Of a DNA stretch of 64,000 bases, positions 22,810 to 34,176 are shown piece by piece (the stretch's first letter is position 1; every line of letters starts with the position of its first letter). Under the pieces are notes generated by a model. The model was given only the letters and a program-made list of their open reading frames with translations. It made no database searches and was not told the origin of the DNA. The position numbers were made by a program, and so were the translations under genes. The stretch covers positions 36,627,410 through 36,691,409 of the forward strand of contig OY992537.1 in NCBI GenBank assembly GCA_963921195.1, given 5' to 3'. The stretch is from Pegoplata infirma (lineage: Eukaryota > Arthropoda > Insecta > Diptera > Anthomyiidae).

Positions 22810-23396
22810 ACAACGAAGGTCTTTCACAGGGCACCCACCGATTGTCCTGAAACTTGCATATAGGAAAGAGGGGAGCAAAATAAGAGTTACCAGGTTTTTT
22901 ATAGCTGCCCAATCTGACATTTAGCGGGTTAAAAGGGAGTTAGAAAAACGATATTTTTTTGGTTTTTTGAGGATTTTTCCTATTTCTTGAAAAGAAACTT
23001 TATAAACATTTTATACAAGTCGAAAGACTTTTTGAAGGCATATCCAATGTTGTACCGGGCATGTCCAAATTCGGCTTTAGGTTTGTTTTTGTCAAAAATG
23101 TAAAATCGTTGGAGTAGTTTTTATGGAGAATAATATACGTACGACCACCAAAATCATATAAAAAATTTTCTATCAAAATTAAGCTGAACCGTATTTTTTC
23201 GTTTGGCGAAATTCCTACTAGTTCGGCTTTTATACGGATTTTCCCGAAAGACCTTAATTTTTCATAAGGTGGCAACCCTTTTTTAAATTTGAGACTGGGC
23301 GGCTAAAAAAAACAGATTGCTCTTATTTTTCACCCCTCATTCCCGTATTAAAGTTTCAGGACAATCGGTGGGTGCCCTGTGATAGACCTTTCTTGT
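22810..23396. mobile_element. Foldback F1, termini ACAACGAAGGTCT
   Basis: ACAACGAAGGTCTTTCACAG at 22810 pairs with CTGTGATAGACCTTTCTTGT ending at 23396; the arms continue with GGGCACCCACCGATTGTCC and its complement. Centre about 23103. Related in termini to F2 at 43084-43684. No target duplication is clear. Non-coding. Confidence 0.85.
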
Positions 23397-23548
23397 AAGT
23401 CGAGTGATTTTTTCTTTGAGCCTTAAAGTATGCACTTTTTCAAAAACCGTGTCTATCAGTGGTATCCTGAAAATTGGTCATGAGCAACTTTTTATCTCAA
23501 AATTATACTAAACAAATTTATCGAAAGTTGAAAACCAAAACGACTGAG

Positions 23549-23566
23549 GTCCCAAGTTGGGCGCCA
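23549..23566 (-). promoter_or_regulatory. Primer-binding-site-like motif 1
   Basis: Minus strand TGGCGCCCAACTTGGGAC; one base off the tRNA-Lys-type site at 61011. First of the four direct repeats. Confidence 0.55.
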
Positions 23567-23881
23567 AATATTTTGCAAGGTTTTTTTTTTTTTTTAAATT
23601 ATGTTAAACGTTGTTTTAAGAGGTGAAACAAAAATCAGATATTTTACATTAAAAACCTTACGACATTTTCCGTTTTAAGGCAATCAAATAAAATTATTTT
23701 CATATACCAATGAGTCAAATGATTATTTTTTTTTAGCCTAAAAATATGCACAACTTTTTTCTAAAACCGTTTCAATCAGAGGTATCCTAATATCAATTGA
23801 TAAAATTTTGACTGGAACAACTGTTCATCTCAATATTATATGATACAAATTTATCGAAACTTTAATGACCTCAATAACTCA

Positions 23882-23899
23882 GCCCCACATTGGGCGCCA
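23882..23899 (-). promoter_or_regulatory. Primer-binding-site-like motif 2
   Basis: Minus strand TGGCGCCCAATGTGGGGC. The surrounding ATATTATATGATACAAATTT is the uninterrupted counterpart of the site taken by the hAT insertion in the next repeat. Confidence 0.6.
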
Positions 23900-24028
23900 A
23901 CAAATTTTGCAAGCATTTTTTTATCACCTGTCGGGATAAAAAAGGGTCTTTACTCGAGAAGTTTTGAGAAAGATAGCTCTAGCTCGTGGTCATGTTTTGT
24001 TTTCTTTTTTTTCAATAAGTATTATATT

Positions 24029-24654
24029 CAGAGCTTCGAAAAATGAAATCCTCTTCGAATGAATTCTCCAAAAAAAATCCATTTGATTTTTATAGTCAGT
24101 GAATTCATTCGATTGTAAAAATCAATATTGAATAAAGTCCTTGGAATGCATTTAATTAAATGAAAAAAAAAAATAATGCATTCGATTTCTTGTTCATCAA
24201 AATCTATGCCGACCTTTTAGTTTTCGAGATACAGAAACTTAGGTGCCTTGAGAATTTTAAAATGAGTAATTAAAAAACTGCAACTCGAAGGGTTTTCGGG
24301 TATTTGGTGGTCGTGTCATACGAGCCAAATGCTACAAAAAAGCTTTTGGATTTTTTTGTCGTGTCGGCAGAATTCTGCGAGATATGCGCATTTAAATATT
24401 ATCGGTAATGCGAATTTTTAGATTCAAAATTAGGGCACATTAAGGGTCGACACATGTGAAGAGCGTCGGCGAAAAAAAAAATCGAATGCATTCGATTTCA
24501 TAAAATTGAATTAAAATATATTGAACGCATTCGATATTTTTAAATCGAATGAGCACAAAGTGAATTCAATCAATTCGCTAAAATGATGTGCAATCACTAA
24601 ATTTTCATTCGGAATGCCAAATCGAAATAAGGAATGAAATCCTTTGAAGCTCTG
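24029..24654. mobile_element. hAT-like MITE, TSD ATTATATT
   Basis: Starts CAGAGCTTCGAAAAATGAAA and ends TTTGAAGCTCTG. ATTATATT flanks both sides (24021-24028 and 24655-24662), a perfect 8-bp duplication. The interior is rich in CGAATGCATTCGA palindromes. No transposase frame. A decayed second copy occupies roughly 24950-25714 and ends next to the same retroelement sequence. Confidence 0.9.
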
Positions 24655-24701
24655 ATTATATTATACAAATTAATTGAAAGTTTAGTGACATCAATAACTG
24701 A

Positions 24702-24719
24702 ACCCCACGCTGGGCGCCA
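24702..24719 (-). promoter_or_regulatory. Primer-binding-site-like motif 3
   Basis: Minus strand TGGCGCCCAGCGTGGGGT, next to the right side of the hAT insertion. Confidence 0.6.
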
Positions 24720-24949
24720 AATATTTGGTCATATTTTTTTACTAATCATACGATTAGTAATTTTGTTTCTGTTAAGAATTGATGTTTTTTTAGAAATTAA
24801 CAACAGTAACAATATGACTGCAAATTCAAAAGAGAGTAATTGGGATGTACCGCTTTTGATAGAGTCGGTGTCAATTGCGTAAGGGCACAGTGAGGGTCAT
24901 TAACTTAGAGACGTCTCTAGTTTTAGAGATACCGCCGTTTTAAGTTTTT

Positions 24950-25714
24950 TATGCAGTGAATGAACAAACCATTCGATTTTTCAAGTTGAGTGAAAAGAAA
25001 ATCGATTGCATTCGTAATAGAATGCATTCGGGTTTTAAAAGTGGAATGAAAAAAAAAATCGAATGCATTCGATTTTTGAAAATCGAATGAAAAATACATT
25101 ATGCATTCGATATTTTTAAGTTGGATTGCTAGAATTTTTTCATGGCATTAGATTCAGCGGTATCCTGATCCAATTAAAATAAATATATTCCTTACGCCTT
25201 ATTGGCGCCCAACATAAAATTTTTAAAAAATATTTTTCGTTGTTTCCTGCTTTATCCGTGTTGATAGCAGTTACAAATTCCTGGATTACCGGAAAAATTA
25301 TACATCCTGGTGTCTTATTGGCGCAAAATATAAAATTGAAGAATATATTCATTTGTGTCTGCAAATCCAGATCATGTTGGTAACCCTTGCAATATAATGA
25401 AAGAGAAAAAAATGTTGAAAAAAAGTATAAAGTGAGGTTGAGATTGCTAGAAAAAGAATTTTGGTGTTGGAAACTGTTAAAGTTTATTCTGTAGAAACTA
25501 TAAATATTCACAATATAAAAAAAAATTTCCATTAACAAGACAAACCAACATTTAAAATCCTACTGATGATAACTCTAACTGGAGTATTTGTCTATAATTT
25601 TTAGAAATTAAATTTTCTTCAGCATTTTTTTTTAATTTGAATTCGCTAAAATATGCTTGGAAAATTTTCATTTGGAATCCCAAACCGAATTTGGGAATTA
25701 AATCCATCGAAGCC
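24950..25714. mobile_element. Decayed second copy of the 24029-24654 hAT-like MITE
   Basis: 24960-25130 repeats GAATGCATTCG blocks like the first copy, and 25640-25714 ends GGGAATTAAATCCATCGAAG, close to the first copy's right end (GGAATGAAATCCTTTGAAGC). The middle (about 25140-25600) is other sequence with retroelement-like TTGGCGCCCAAC. Limits are approximate. Confidence 0.5.
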
Positions 25715-25763
25715 CTTGTTATATTATACAAATTATTGAAAGTTTAATGATCTCAATAACTAA

Positions 25764-25781
25764 GCCCCACGCTGGGCGCCA
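25764..25781 (-). promoter_or_regulatory. Primer-binding-site-like motif 4
   Basis: Minus strand TGGCGCCCAGCGTGGGGC, the closest of the set to the tRNA-Lys-type site. The adjoining minus-strand upstream sequence has CTCGAGGTCGTATTTTT, resembling X-family ends. Confidence 0.65.
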
Positions 25782-25860
25782 AATATTTGGTCATATTTTT
25801 GTTACTAATCATCACGATTTGTAAAAAAATACGACCTCGAGCTAGAATGATCTTTCTCAA

Positions 25861-26636
25861 ACTAGAATTTATTGGTAAAATAATAAATAATTTTTATTAA
25901 TAAAAAAATAAAACAGCATTAACTCTACAAAATTAATCCACCTTCATAATTCCACTCCAGCTTAACATTTTTTCTGTCTTTAAAAAAAATAAGATGATTA
26001 TCCCTCTCTATGGGAAATCATCATGGTCCTTTTATCTTTCATACAGTTTTCCATACTATAATTCCCCCTTTCCCTTTCGCCATTTTGTTGTAAATATTTT
26101 TTTTCTAAAAAAAAAAAATAAGTAAACATTGAGCTTGTTGTTGTCATCATCATCAGTTTCCATCGCTCAATATAATGACATTACAAAGCAATTGTTGCTA
26201 TTTTAACCAGCTTTCATGGCCAATTCTACGTTCTGGTGTATTTAGTAGTTGGTGTCTTTTAAGTGCATAATACATATAATATAAAGATTTGTGTATTCTT
26301 TACCAAGTATTAGGGTCTTTTTGATTTTCGAAAAGAAAAGAATATGTGGTGAAGCAAAAAAAAATAAAAATAAAAGCTTGTAGATTATTATCTTAGTTCT
26401 TGGGAAGTTTATGGTGGCCCCTTAAATAATGTTGGTTTCACTTTAAACTATTGTAAGGGTTGCAAAATTTGAAATAAGAATTTTTGGGAAAATAAAATGG
26501 AGTTAAAATGTTGTTAATTGTTGTAAGTATAATAGCAAATGAATTTTTTTTTTATAAAAATTAATTTCAGATTCAGATTTTTTTCTTTTGAAAACCTTTT
26601 AAAAAATATAAACAAATATTTTGATTAATGACTTTT
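25861..26636. other. Repeat-poor sequence
   Basis: Pyrimidine-rich blocks (TTCCCCCTTTCCCTTTCGCC near 26080) and unique-looking AT-rich DNA. No gene or repeat boundary recognised; could be host intergenic or intronic DNA. Confidence 0.4.
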
Positions 26637-28790
26637 TCGGTCGGGGACCCCATAAAGTATATATATGGGGCATTCCATGCCAAATCACTCACTTTTAGGC
26701 CCGACCCCCTTCGATTAATTTTATTTTTGGATATGTTTTAGTACGTATTAAATGCAACTTCCAGCCAAATCTTCAGCCTTTTATACCAAGGTGGTGTTGA
26801 GTAATCAATTTTTCAAAATGGCGATTTTTTCCAAAAAATGAAAAAATTTAAATTTTCAATCAATTTTGACCAGTAAAAAATATAGATATATTAAAAAAAG
26901 ATGGACAACATTTTGTTGGTAGTTAAATGTAGTTTTAGAAAAAAAATATGAAAAATTATTCGAAGTAATTATCACTTGTTTTTTATCGTATAAAAATTAA
27001 AATCGACTTTTTGAAAAAGTCCGAAACCTTAGATTTTTTTTAAAAAATGTCAAAAAATTCTACTCTAAATTACGCAACTTTTAAGTCATAATTCGAGATG
27101 TGATCGTAATTCGTTCTATTTTTATTCAAATTTTGAAAATTGCACTTTTTTTTTTTTTGACTCTGGTTTATTTTATATGGTGCTCCAAAAAAAATAATTT
27201 GGTAAATATTGACCGTAACTTCCCCTAGATATATTAACTTGGGTGTAAAAATACGTCTCAGAAAATTTTAGGATGATCGGACATGGGTAAGGCGTGCCGC
27301 ATCGGCTTTGAAGTTTGAAAATCGGATTACAAGGGAAAATATGCATTTTTTTCTGTTTTCTTAATTTTTTTGGTATTTTAAGTTAATTTTGAATTCAAAT
27401 GGTTACAGAATTGAAATGTAGAGTAAAATGTCTCTCTATTAAGGTCGTAAAAACCGAAATCGGTTTAAAATCAGCCAAGTTATTACAACTTCCCCAGGCA
27501 TCTAACGTGTGGCAGACAACTTGATTAATCAATACAATCCGATTTTTGAAATTCATTGAAATTTTCTACTGTAATAACATTTTTTTATTCTTCAAGTTCA
27601 AATGTTATTAGATGACAAGTATTTTTCATATTGTGTTTTGCTAACATTTTTTAAATTAGTGCTAAAAATGTCTGCATTTTCCACACCCTTTTGAAATCTC
27701 TATTTTAAAAAAAAAAATATTTTTTTTGTTTTAAAATTTGGAAAAGTCAAAAAAATATTACACTGAAACATGAATAATGAAAAAATGTTATTACAGTAGA
27801 AAATTTCAATAAATTTAAAAAAAGGGCCTCGTATTTTTTAATCAAGTTGTATGGCACACGCTAGATGCCTGGGGAAGTTGTAATAACTTGGCTGATTTTC
27901 AACCGATTTTAGTTTTTAGTACCTTATTAGAAAGGCATTTTACTCCACATCAAAATTCTGTAATCACTTGAATTAAAACTTAACTTAAAATACCAAAGAA
28001 ATTGCGAAAACAGAAAAAAATTCATATTTTTCCTTGTAATCCGTTTTTTAAACTTCAAGGACCATGCTAAGCGCCTTACACATGTCCGATCGTCCCAAAT
28101 TTTTGTGAGACGTATATTTACCTCCAAATGAATATATTTAGGGTAAGTTAGGGTCAGTATCTACCATTTTTTTTTTTTTTTGGAGCTCCATATAAAATAA
28201 ATCAGAGCCAAAACATAAAAGGTGCAATTTTAAAAATTAAAAAAAAAATAGAAAGAATTGTGATCACATCTCGAGTTATGGCTTAAAAGTTGCATAATTT
28301 AGAGTAGAATTCTTATAGTTTTTTACAAAAAAATCGAAGGTTTCGGACTTTTTCAAAAAGTCGATTTTAATTTTTAAACGTCAAAAAATAAGTGATAATT
28401 ACTTCGAATAATTTTTTCACATTTTTTTTCTAAAACTACATTTAAATACCAACAAAACGTTGTCCAACTTTTTTTAAAATATCTATATTTTTTACTGGTC
28501 AAAATTGATTGAAAATTTAAATTTTTTAATTTTTTGGAAAAAATCGCCATTTTGAAAAATTGATTACTCAACACCACCTTGGTACAAAAGGCTGAAAATT
28601 TGGCTGCAAGTTGCATTTAATACGTACTAAAACATATCCAAAAATAAAATTAATCGAAGTGGGTCGGGCCTAAAAGTGAGTGATTTGGCATGGAATGCCC
28701 CATATATATTTAAGGGATCATTGTAAATGTCCGTGTGTCTCTCGGACGGACGGACGCGTCTGTCTGTAGAGGACACGATTTAGTCTAAGG
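26637..28790 (+). mobile_element. A-element fragment interrupted by foldback E4
   Basis: GGGACCCCATAAAGTATATATA (shown only by its parts) before the foldback and ATGTCCGTGTGTCTCTCGG after it are consecutive blocks of the A element. Only this short piece of A survives, from the ACCCCATAAAG block to the microsatellite. Confidence 0.65.
26666..28702. mobile_element. Foldback E4, about 1-kb arms, termini TGGGGCATTCCATGCC
   Basis: TGGGGCATTCCATGCCAAAT at 26666 pairs with the complement ending GGAATGCCCCA at 28702. The arms run almost to the centre near 27690: GGTGGTGTTGAGTAATCAAT, AGCCAAGTTATTACAACTTC, TCTAACGTGTG and others have inverted partners. Flanks are TATATA on both sides, at the ACCCCATAAAGTATATA position of an A element. 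Non-coding; small open frames here are incidental. Confidence 0.9.
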
Positions 28791-28841
28791 CTGGCGTTTC
28801 CCCTTGAAGAACAAAAACCACCCCAGAAAACACTTTTTTTT

Positions 28842-29203
28842 TTGAATACCCCAGTAAAAAAGTTTTGATATAATGATATATAATTTGACACAATCATATT
28901 AAATTATATATGACTTTTTATATGTTCATATCTCATTTTATCTACGATTTTCTGCGGCTCCATTTTCTTATCTGAGGTTATAAATAAATATATATGACTT
29001 TATGTAATTATATAAATCTATATTAATTTATATAAAATAAGATCAAGTGGATTTAATTGGATCAGACCAAAATTCGGATCTAATGGTACAATTTTTATAT
29101 TTGTGTATCTAAAATAATACAATTAGATCAATATCTGATCCAACTTGATACAGCCAATTTTGAGATCAAATTAGATGTGAAAGTTTTTTTTTACTCGGGT
29201 ATT
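28842..29203. mobile_element. Small MITE, ends ACCCCAGTAAAAAAG
   Basis: ACCCCAGTAAAAAAGTTTT at the left pairs with AAAGTTTTTTTTTACTCGGGT at the right. The interior has several TTGGATCAGACC/GATCTAATTG-like blocks in both directions. It resembles the 59113-59305 element in GATCAGA content. No clear duplication. Confidence 0.6.
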
Positions 29204-29370
29204 TTCTAATAAATAAAAAAATTGTATGTCATATGAAGTTCACCGATTTGCACTTGTGCCCTAGGGATCAGGAAAGTCCACTTTTTGGGCCCACCTCTTT
29301 TAGGGACGTGGATATAAAAAGCAATGTAGTGATAAAATTGTATCAAATGCAAAAACCATATTTAACGCTA

Positions 29371-29690
29371 CGCTAAAAAAAAAAACGTTGTCAAATTACT
29401 AAAAAAAAGTCTCGTAATCTCATTTTACCCGTATTTGACAATTTTCCTTGTTTTTTAACAAATCATTTTAACCGAAATTTAATTTTTTTTTTGTAATTTT
29501 ACAGTTTTTCTTGTAATTGTACAAATTTCCAAGATTTATTAAAAAAAAGTTTAATAAATTTACGAGAATTTCTTGTAAATTTTTTTTCGCCAAAAAACCT
29601 GTAAATTTACAATTTTATTGGTAAAAATCTTGTAAAACTACAAAAAAGTTCGTAATTTTTACTAGAAATTCTCGTAAAATAGGAGGTATC
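29371..29690. mobile_element. C-family MITE copy 1
   Basis: Repeated TTACAAG/CTTGTAA and TTGTAAATTTACAA-type palindromes with CTAGAAATTCTCGTAAAATAG and a GGAGGTA block. The same mix occurs at 35266-35742 and 53495-53870 in the other orientation (TTTTTTGCTACCTCCTATTT). Confidence 0.65.
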
Positions 29691-29821
29691 TGTATCTGTG
29701 GCAATTTATCGAGAGGCGTGTGTCGGAATCTCTGCATTAAACAAGTACGAATCGCAGCATTTCAATTCGGTATTTTTCTACAGAGCTCGGAATATGAAAT
29801 GTTGCAACCATATTTTTTCTC

Positions 29822-30335
29822 TGCGTGCAGTTTTTCATTTCGTGATCCTATTTCCTTTTAAAAAGATTTAAAGTTTTTAAGGATACATTTTGTAAAATAT
29901 TTTTTAAATATTGTCCTAGGATTACACTGGTGATGGCAAATGAAAGAAGAGAATCTTCCCTAATTTTGCCCTTTTTATATTTTACCATATCAGGATAAAA
30001 GTATGTGAATAAAGTCATTTGAAAACGTTATCAAAATATATTGTTGAAAATTTTGAATGGTATTGAAAGATAAATTTTTGAAAAGACGTAGCTTACCTCC
30101 TTTTTCCTGATATGTAAAAATAATAGAGAAGAAAAATTAGGGGAAATCGTCCTCTTTCATTGGCTATCACTAGTGGCATGCTAGGACAAGTACAAATATT
30201 AAAAAAATATTTTATAAAATTTAGTCCTTTAAAACTTTGAAGTCCCTTTAAAAAAATCTGTAAATGCAGTTTTACTACACTAAGTCTCTAGTTCCAAACG
30301 TTTATTATCCAGTTCGTGTTCAAAGACTTTTTTAA
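29822..30335. mobile_element. Foldback G2, uninterrupted
   Basis: Shares CATTTCGTGATCC, GATGGCAAATGAAA, TTTACCATATCAGG and CCAGTTCGTGTT with G1 (6223-7320). Arms pair about 30065: AATTTTGCCC..., ATATCAGGAT and complements. It lacks the LINE piece seen in G1, so it serves as the empty-site reference. Confidence 0.75.
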
Positions 30336-30386
30336 TACACTAAAATGCATATAACTCATGAACCAAGTCATAAAATAGACCGTATA

Positions 30387-30525
30387 TATATAAAAACATT
30401 CCCAGGCAGAAACTGCCAACCGTTCCAAAGAAAAAGTCTCGGTAAAGCAGAAGGTAGTATCAATTCGAAAAAGTTCTTTGCAAGCGCTTTGCCAATGTTT
30501 TTCAATTTAAATCCGTTCAAAGTAT
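30387..30525. repeat. CCCAGGCAGAAA repeat, copy 1
   Basis: Begins CCCAGGCAGAAACTGCC and contains AAGTTCTTTGCAAGCGCTTT, shared with 31700-31866, which ends TTCTGCCTGGG. Likely a short MITE family; limits uncertain. Confidence 0.5.
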
Positions 30526-30586
30526 AAATTTTTTATTAAAGTTATTAATTTTCATAACAATTGCAATATTTTTTATTTCCCTGCAG

Positions 30587-30673
30587 GATAAGTGGCCGGT
30601 CCTTGATAGTTCTCGTGATATGCCACTTAGACACAATGACCTACATATTACAAACTTGAGACCTTTTATATAA
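30587..30673 (+). CDS. Candidate terminal coding exon (weak)
   Basis: A pyrimidine tract TTTTTTATTTCCCTGCAG (ending 30586) forms a good 3' splice site, with possible branch-point sequence upstream (TTCATAACAATTG). The next 87 bases are less AT-rich than the surroundings and read DKWPVLDSSRDMPLRHNDLH plus eight further residues ending in PFI, then TAA at 30671-30673. A second phase is also open for 23 codons, so coding is not proven by frame alone. I do not recognise the peptide and see no partner exon nearby. It could equally be chance in repeat-derived DNA. Confidence 0.25.
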   Translation, partial: DKWPVLDSSRDMPLRHNDLHITNLRPFI

Positions 30674-31080
30674 AAACACCTGTTTCTTTCGTGAGGAAGT
30701 GTCTAAAACTCCGGATACATCATATGAGATGTTTGGTGTCCCCGGGAAATGTCCCCTTTGGGACACTACCCGATTCGGTTCAATACACCACTTTTTTTCC
30801 GAACTTTTCCAAAATTTTTCCTAAAAGCATTTTTAATAATTTTTTTATTCCAAAACTCAAAGAAAACTGCAAACAATTTTTTTCCGGGACTTAGAAAATA
30901 TTTCAAAGTTTGTCCAAAATTTTTTTATCGTAATAAATTAGTCAATAAATTTTTTATCCTAATTTAATAAATTTCTTTATTCAAATTAACATAAAAAAAA
31001 AAGTTGTGTCTTATGGACTTATACAATTTTGATACTTCCCATTTTTTTGTTCTAAAAGTGCTATAATAGTATCATATTTT
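30674..31080. other. No feature recognised
   Basis: Contains GTGTCCCCGGGAAATGTCCCC and an AT-rich tail; if 30587-30673 is an exon, part of this would be 3' UTR. No support beyond position. Confidence 0.35.
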
Positions 31081-31696
31081 TATACCCTCCACTTACAATT
31101 AGTGATAGAGTTTGTCATTCCGTTTGTAACTCATTGAAATATTGGTCTGGGACCCCATAAAGTATATATATTCATAATGCCCGATCGATTTTAAGACATT
31201 CTAGCGATGTCCGTCTGTCCTGTCTGTCCGTCTGTCTGTCTGTGGAAAATGCTATCACGGACAAAATATTGCACAGAGATGACTGAAACTTAACATATTT
31301 ATTGGAAGTTCTCCCGAAAAGTTTGGTATTGCATTTGAGCGATAGCGGTTTAGCGGTTCAAAAGTTATGTGCGAAAATGTAAGCACACGTCAAAAATTTC
31401 AGTACATTCAACATAACCTAAAAATACAAAATGCTTTAATTCGGCTTCTGGTTGACATATTTGAACATAATTTAACACCAAATGGTATTTAAACCAGTAC
31501 GAACATATTTTTTGACAAAAAAAGAAAAAATCGCGGATTTTTTTTACCAACATTTTTTTCGCGGAAATTTTTTTTTCCAATTTTTTTTTTTTTCAAGAGT
31601 AATTTCCTTTTAAATAAAGTTTTTGGCAGTAATCTCTTTTAAATTGTGGAGGGTATCACTACATTCGGCAAGGCCGAATTTAACATTTTTACTTGT
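31081..31696 (+). mobile_element. A element, short variant
   Basis: Starts TATACCCTCCACTTACAATT and carries GTTTGTCATTCCGTTTG, GTCCGTCTGTCC and, at the end, GTGGAGGGTATCACTACATT then CGGCAAGGCCGAATTTAAC and ACTTGT. It differs from the longer A copies in the middle (TTCTCCCGAAAAGTTTGG) but matches the minus copy at 45120-45700, so these two form a subfamily. Confidence 0.8.
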
Positions 31697-31699
31697 ATG

Positions 31700-31866
31700 T
31701 TTTTAAAGCGCTTTCAAAGCGCCTTAAAATAGCAACGGCATACCGTTTACCGTGGTTATCATTTTGAACGCTGGGGGAGTACTAAACTATGATGCCATAC
31801 CAGCACACGAGCGAACATAAAAGGTTCTTTGCCAGCGCTTTCCCGTTCGTATTTTTCTGCCTGGGT
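31700..31866. repeat. CCCAGGCAGAAA repeat, copy 2
   Basis: Contains AAAGCGCTTTCAAAGCGCC and GGTTCTTTGCCAGCGCTTTC, and ends TTCTGCCTGGG. Counterpart of 30387-30525. Confidence 0.5.
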
Positions 31867-32169
31867 TGCTATTAATGTCACCTTTCATGGGAAGTTTGCA
31901 GAAATAAAATCGCTTCACTCTTCGCAGAGAAAACTAGAAAAATATAGAGAGATTTAATATTACTGTTAACAAGGTGCCCCGGGCATGAAAGTAAGATATA
32001 TTTGTGTCAAAATTTAGCCTTTAAGCTCTTTTGGTTTGGTCTGCATCGTGTACCTTTCGGACTGATGGACGGACAGACATCTTTAACATCTTTTAGCAAG
32101 ATTATTGATTAATATTAAACAGAAAAAAACGAATTGTTATATTGGCCCCATATTTGTGAATACAATTAA

Positions 32170-32600
32170 TTTTTTCACTGAAAGTGCTTCTATACGGAAA
32201 TTTGTACAATCAACAAACGTTTGTAAATTTCATTATTGAAAATAAATTTGTTTTTTCACCAAAGAAATTCAACAAACACAATTTGTTGATCTGACAAAAG
32301 TTAAAAATTATTTTTTTTTCCACAAGGAAATTTAACAACCACAATTTGTTGATCTTACAATACAAATGATTTTTTTTTCAACAAATAAATTTAACAAACA
32401 CAAACACTATTTATTTACATGATAAAAGAATTTTGAAATAAAATTACTTGACTGAGTTTGTTGCAAACAAAATCGAAGTTTTTTATTACGGACAAACAGG
32501 CGGCCGTTTTTACTAAATGTTTGGTTGATATCATGTTTGGTTGATTTACAATTGATGATTGTTAATTTAAATTTGACGATTTTATTTTCTGTGGTCTCGT
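32170..32600. repeat. AACAAACACAATTTGTTGAT repeat block
   Basis: Three to four units of AACAAACACAATTTGTTGATC with T-rich spacers (32205-32410), then inverted-looking GGTTGATTTACAATTGATG and a TTTTCTGTGG end. Probably a MITE related to the D group; ends not defined. Confidence 0.5.
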
Positions 32601-33541
32601 TGTGTAACTGTGGTATCGTTGTGCAACTAAATTTTTCTTTGCACAGCAATGTCTTAGACCGATATTTCGATGCGTTGCACACGGAATGGCAAATTGAGTA
32701 TTCTCTCAGTCTGTCTTTGGAGGGAATAATATGCGAAATTAGTTTTTATTCGAAGATTTTACAATATTTATGATATTAAAGACACTAATAAAAAGCTTTC
32801 TAAAAGTTTTTTATATTTTCATTTAAAAAAATGCAAATGGAAGATTTCCTAACCACATTATTTCTTATTCTTTAATTTTCAAGACCTTTTGTTTAATTTT
32901 TTTTAACAAATATTAAGGTTTTGTAAATAAATGTTTATTAACCCACTTCATTATTCTTCATAGACATTTAAATAGTTTTTTTAATAAATTTTTACTAGTA
33001 TTGTTTGAGGCGTTTATTTTTTAACTAATTAGCAGTAAAATTTACACACAAAAAAGTTCAAGTAAAAAACACATTTGTATTTAAAATAAAAACACATTTT
33101 ACAACACATAATAACAAGTTAGTTGTAATTTTTATTTAAAAATTTACTATCATCTTAGAAAAAAAAAATACCGTTTTCACAGGTAAAATAGTCTTGTTTC
33201 TTGTTTAAATTTTACATCATTACAAATGTTATTATTTAAATATAAATAATTAGTCGTAATATCATGTAGTTTAATAACGTGTTTAAAAGTTTTTGTTGTT
33301 TTGACTAACATTAGAAGAAAAATTATAAAACATTTTCTTTTTTAAAGAAATTCATAGTATACAAATATTTGCTGTGTTTTTTAAGTCATTTCGATAAATT
33401 AAATGAATTTATTTTTCTTAAAGTATGGTTTACAAATTCTAAAAAAAAATATATTGAATGAATAAAGAGCTGGGGCTAATTCTCGGAGATAATAGCGATC
33501 GAAATTCGAAATTAATTCTTCTCATGTTTGTATGTTTTAGT
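32601..33541. other. AT-rich sequence, no feature recognised
   Basis: No repeat ends or coding content recognised. The open frame at 32525-32773 straddles the preceding repeat and has no known motif. Confidence 0.4.
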
Positions 33542-34168
33542 CATAGATGGGACTAATTAATGAAAGGGACCAATTAATTGATGGTTTAATTACCATTTCA
33601 TTGATGTCAATGGTAATGAACTTTTTTTTCATTACCATTGGTTGTATCAATTGTACAAATTAAATTTTTTATCAATTTAATTACTAATGAAAATTAAAAA
33701 AAAAATAATTACCATTGGTATGGCATCACTGAAAAAAAATAATTACCATTAGTAAAAGTCGTCACAATATTGTCAAAATCTGTTTTTTTTTTTTGTTATA
33801 TGGTGTTTTAGTTTTTCACATTTTATAAACCAAACACACGTTGATTGCCTTTGTATAACACAATATTTGAAATTTTTATTTGCGTTTTGTGTTTTGTCTT
33901 TAACATTTTCATATTTATTTTTGTAAAAACATACTTTGATGTTTAAATTTTTAACTTTTCAAAAAAACAAAAATGTGCAAACCAATGGTTTTGAAACCAA
34001 TTATAATTGGTGTTTTTTAACAATTTGTGCATTTCATTACCATTAGTAATTATTTTTTCAATTAAAAAAATTTAATTACCATTAAATGGTAATGAAAATT
34101 TTTTCATTACCATTGATATCAACCAATGGTAATTAAATTTCAATGGTAATGAAAAATTCCCATCTATG
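33542..34168. mobile_element. hAT-like foldback MITE, TSD GTTTTAGT
   Basis: Starts CATAGATGGGA and ends TCCCATCTATG. GTTTTAGT lies on both sides (33534-33541 and 34169-34176), a perfect 8-bp duplication. The body is made of repeated ATTACCATTGGTAAT-type palindromes in both arms around a CAAACACACG-containing centre. Non-coding. Confidence 0.93.
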
Positions 34169-34176
34169 GTTTTAGT

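Larger units (their letters stand above)
23430..25860. mobile_element. Scrambled LTR-retroelement 5' regions with repeated primer-binding sites
   Basis: Four direct, diverged repeats each read GGTATCC or equivalent, AATTTATCGAAA-type sequence, then GCCCCACGCTGGGCGCCA or a variant, then a TATTTGGTCATATTTTT block (or ATTTTGCAAG). On the minus strand the last motif is TGGCGCCCAGCGTGGGGC, the kind of site complementary to the 3' end of tRNA-Lys that primes many retroelements. Plus-oriented versions occur at 25203 and 25317. No gag or pol is visible, so these are LTR/leader remnants. The repeats at 24655-24745 and 25707-25805 are closest to each other. Confidence 0.6.
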
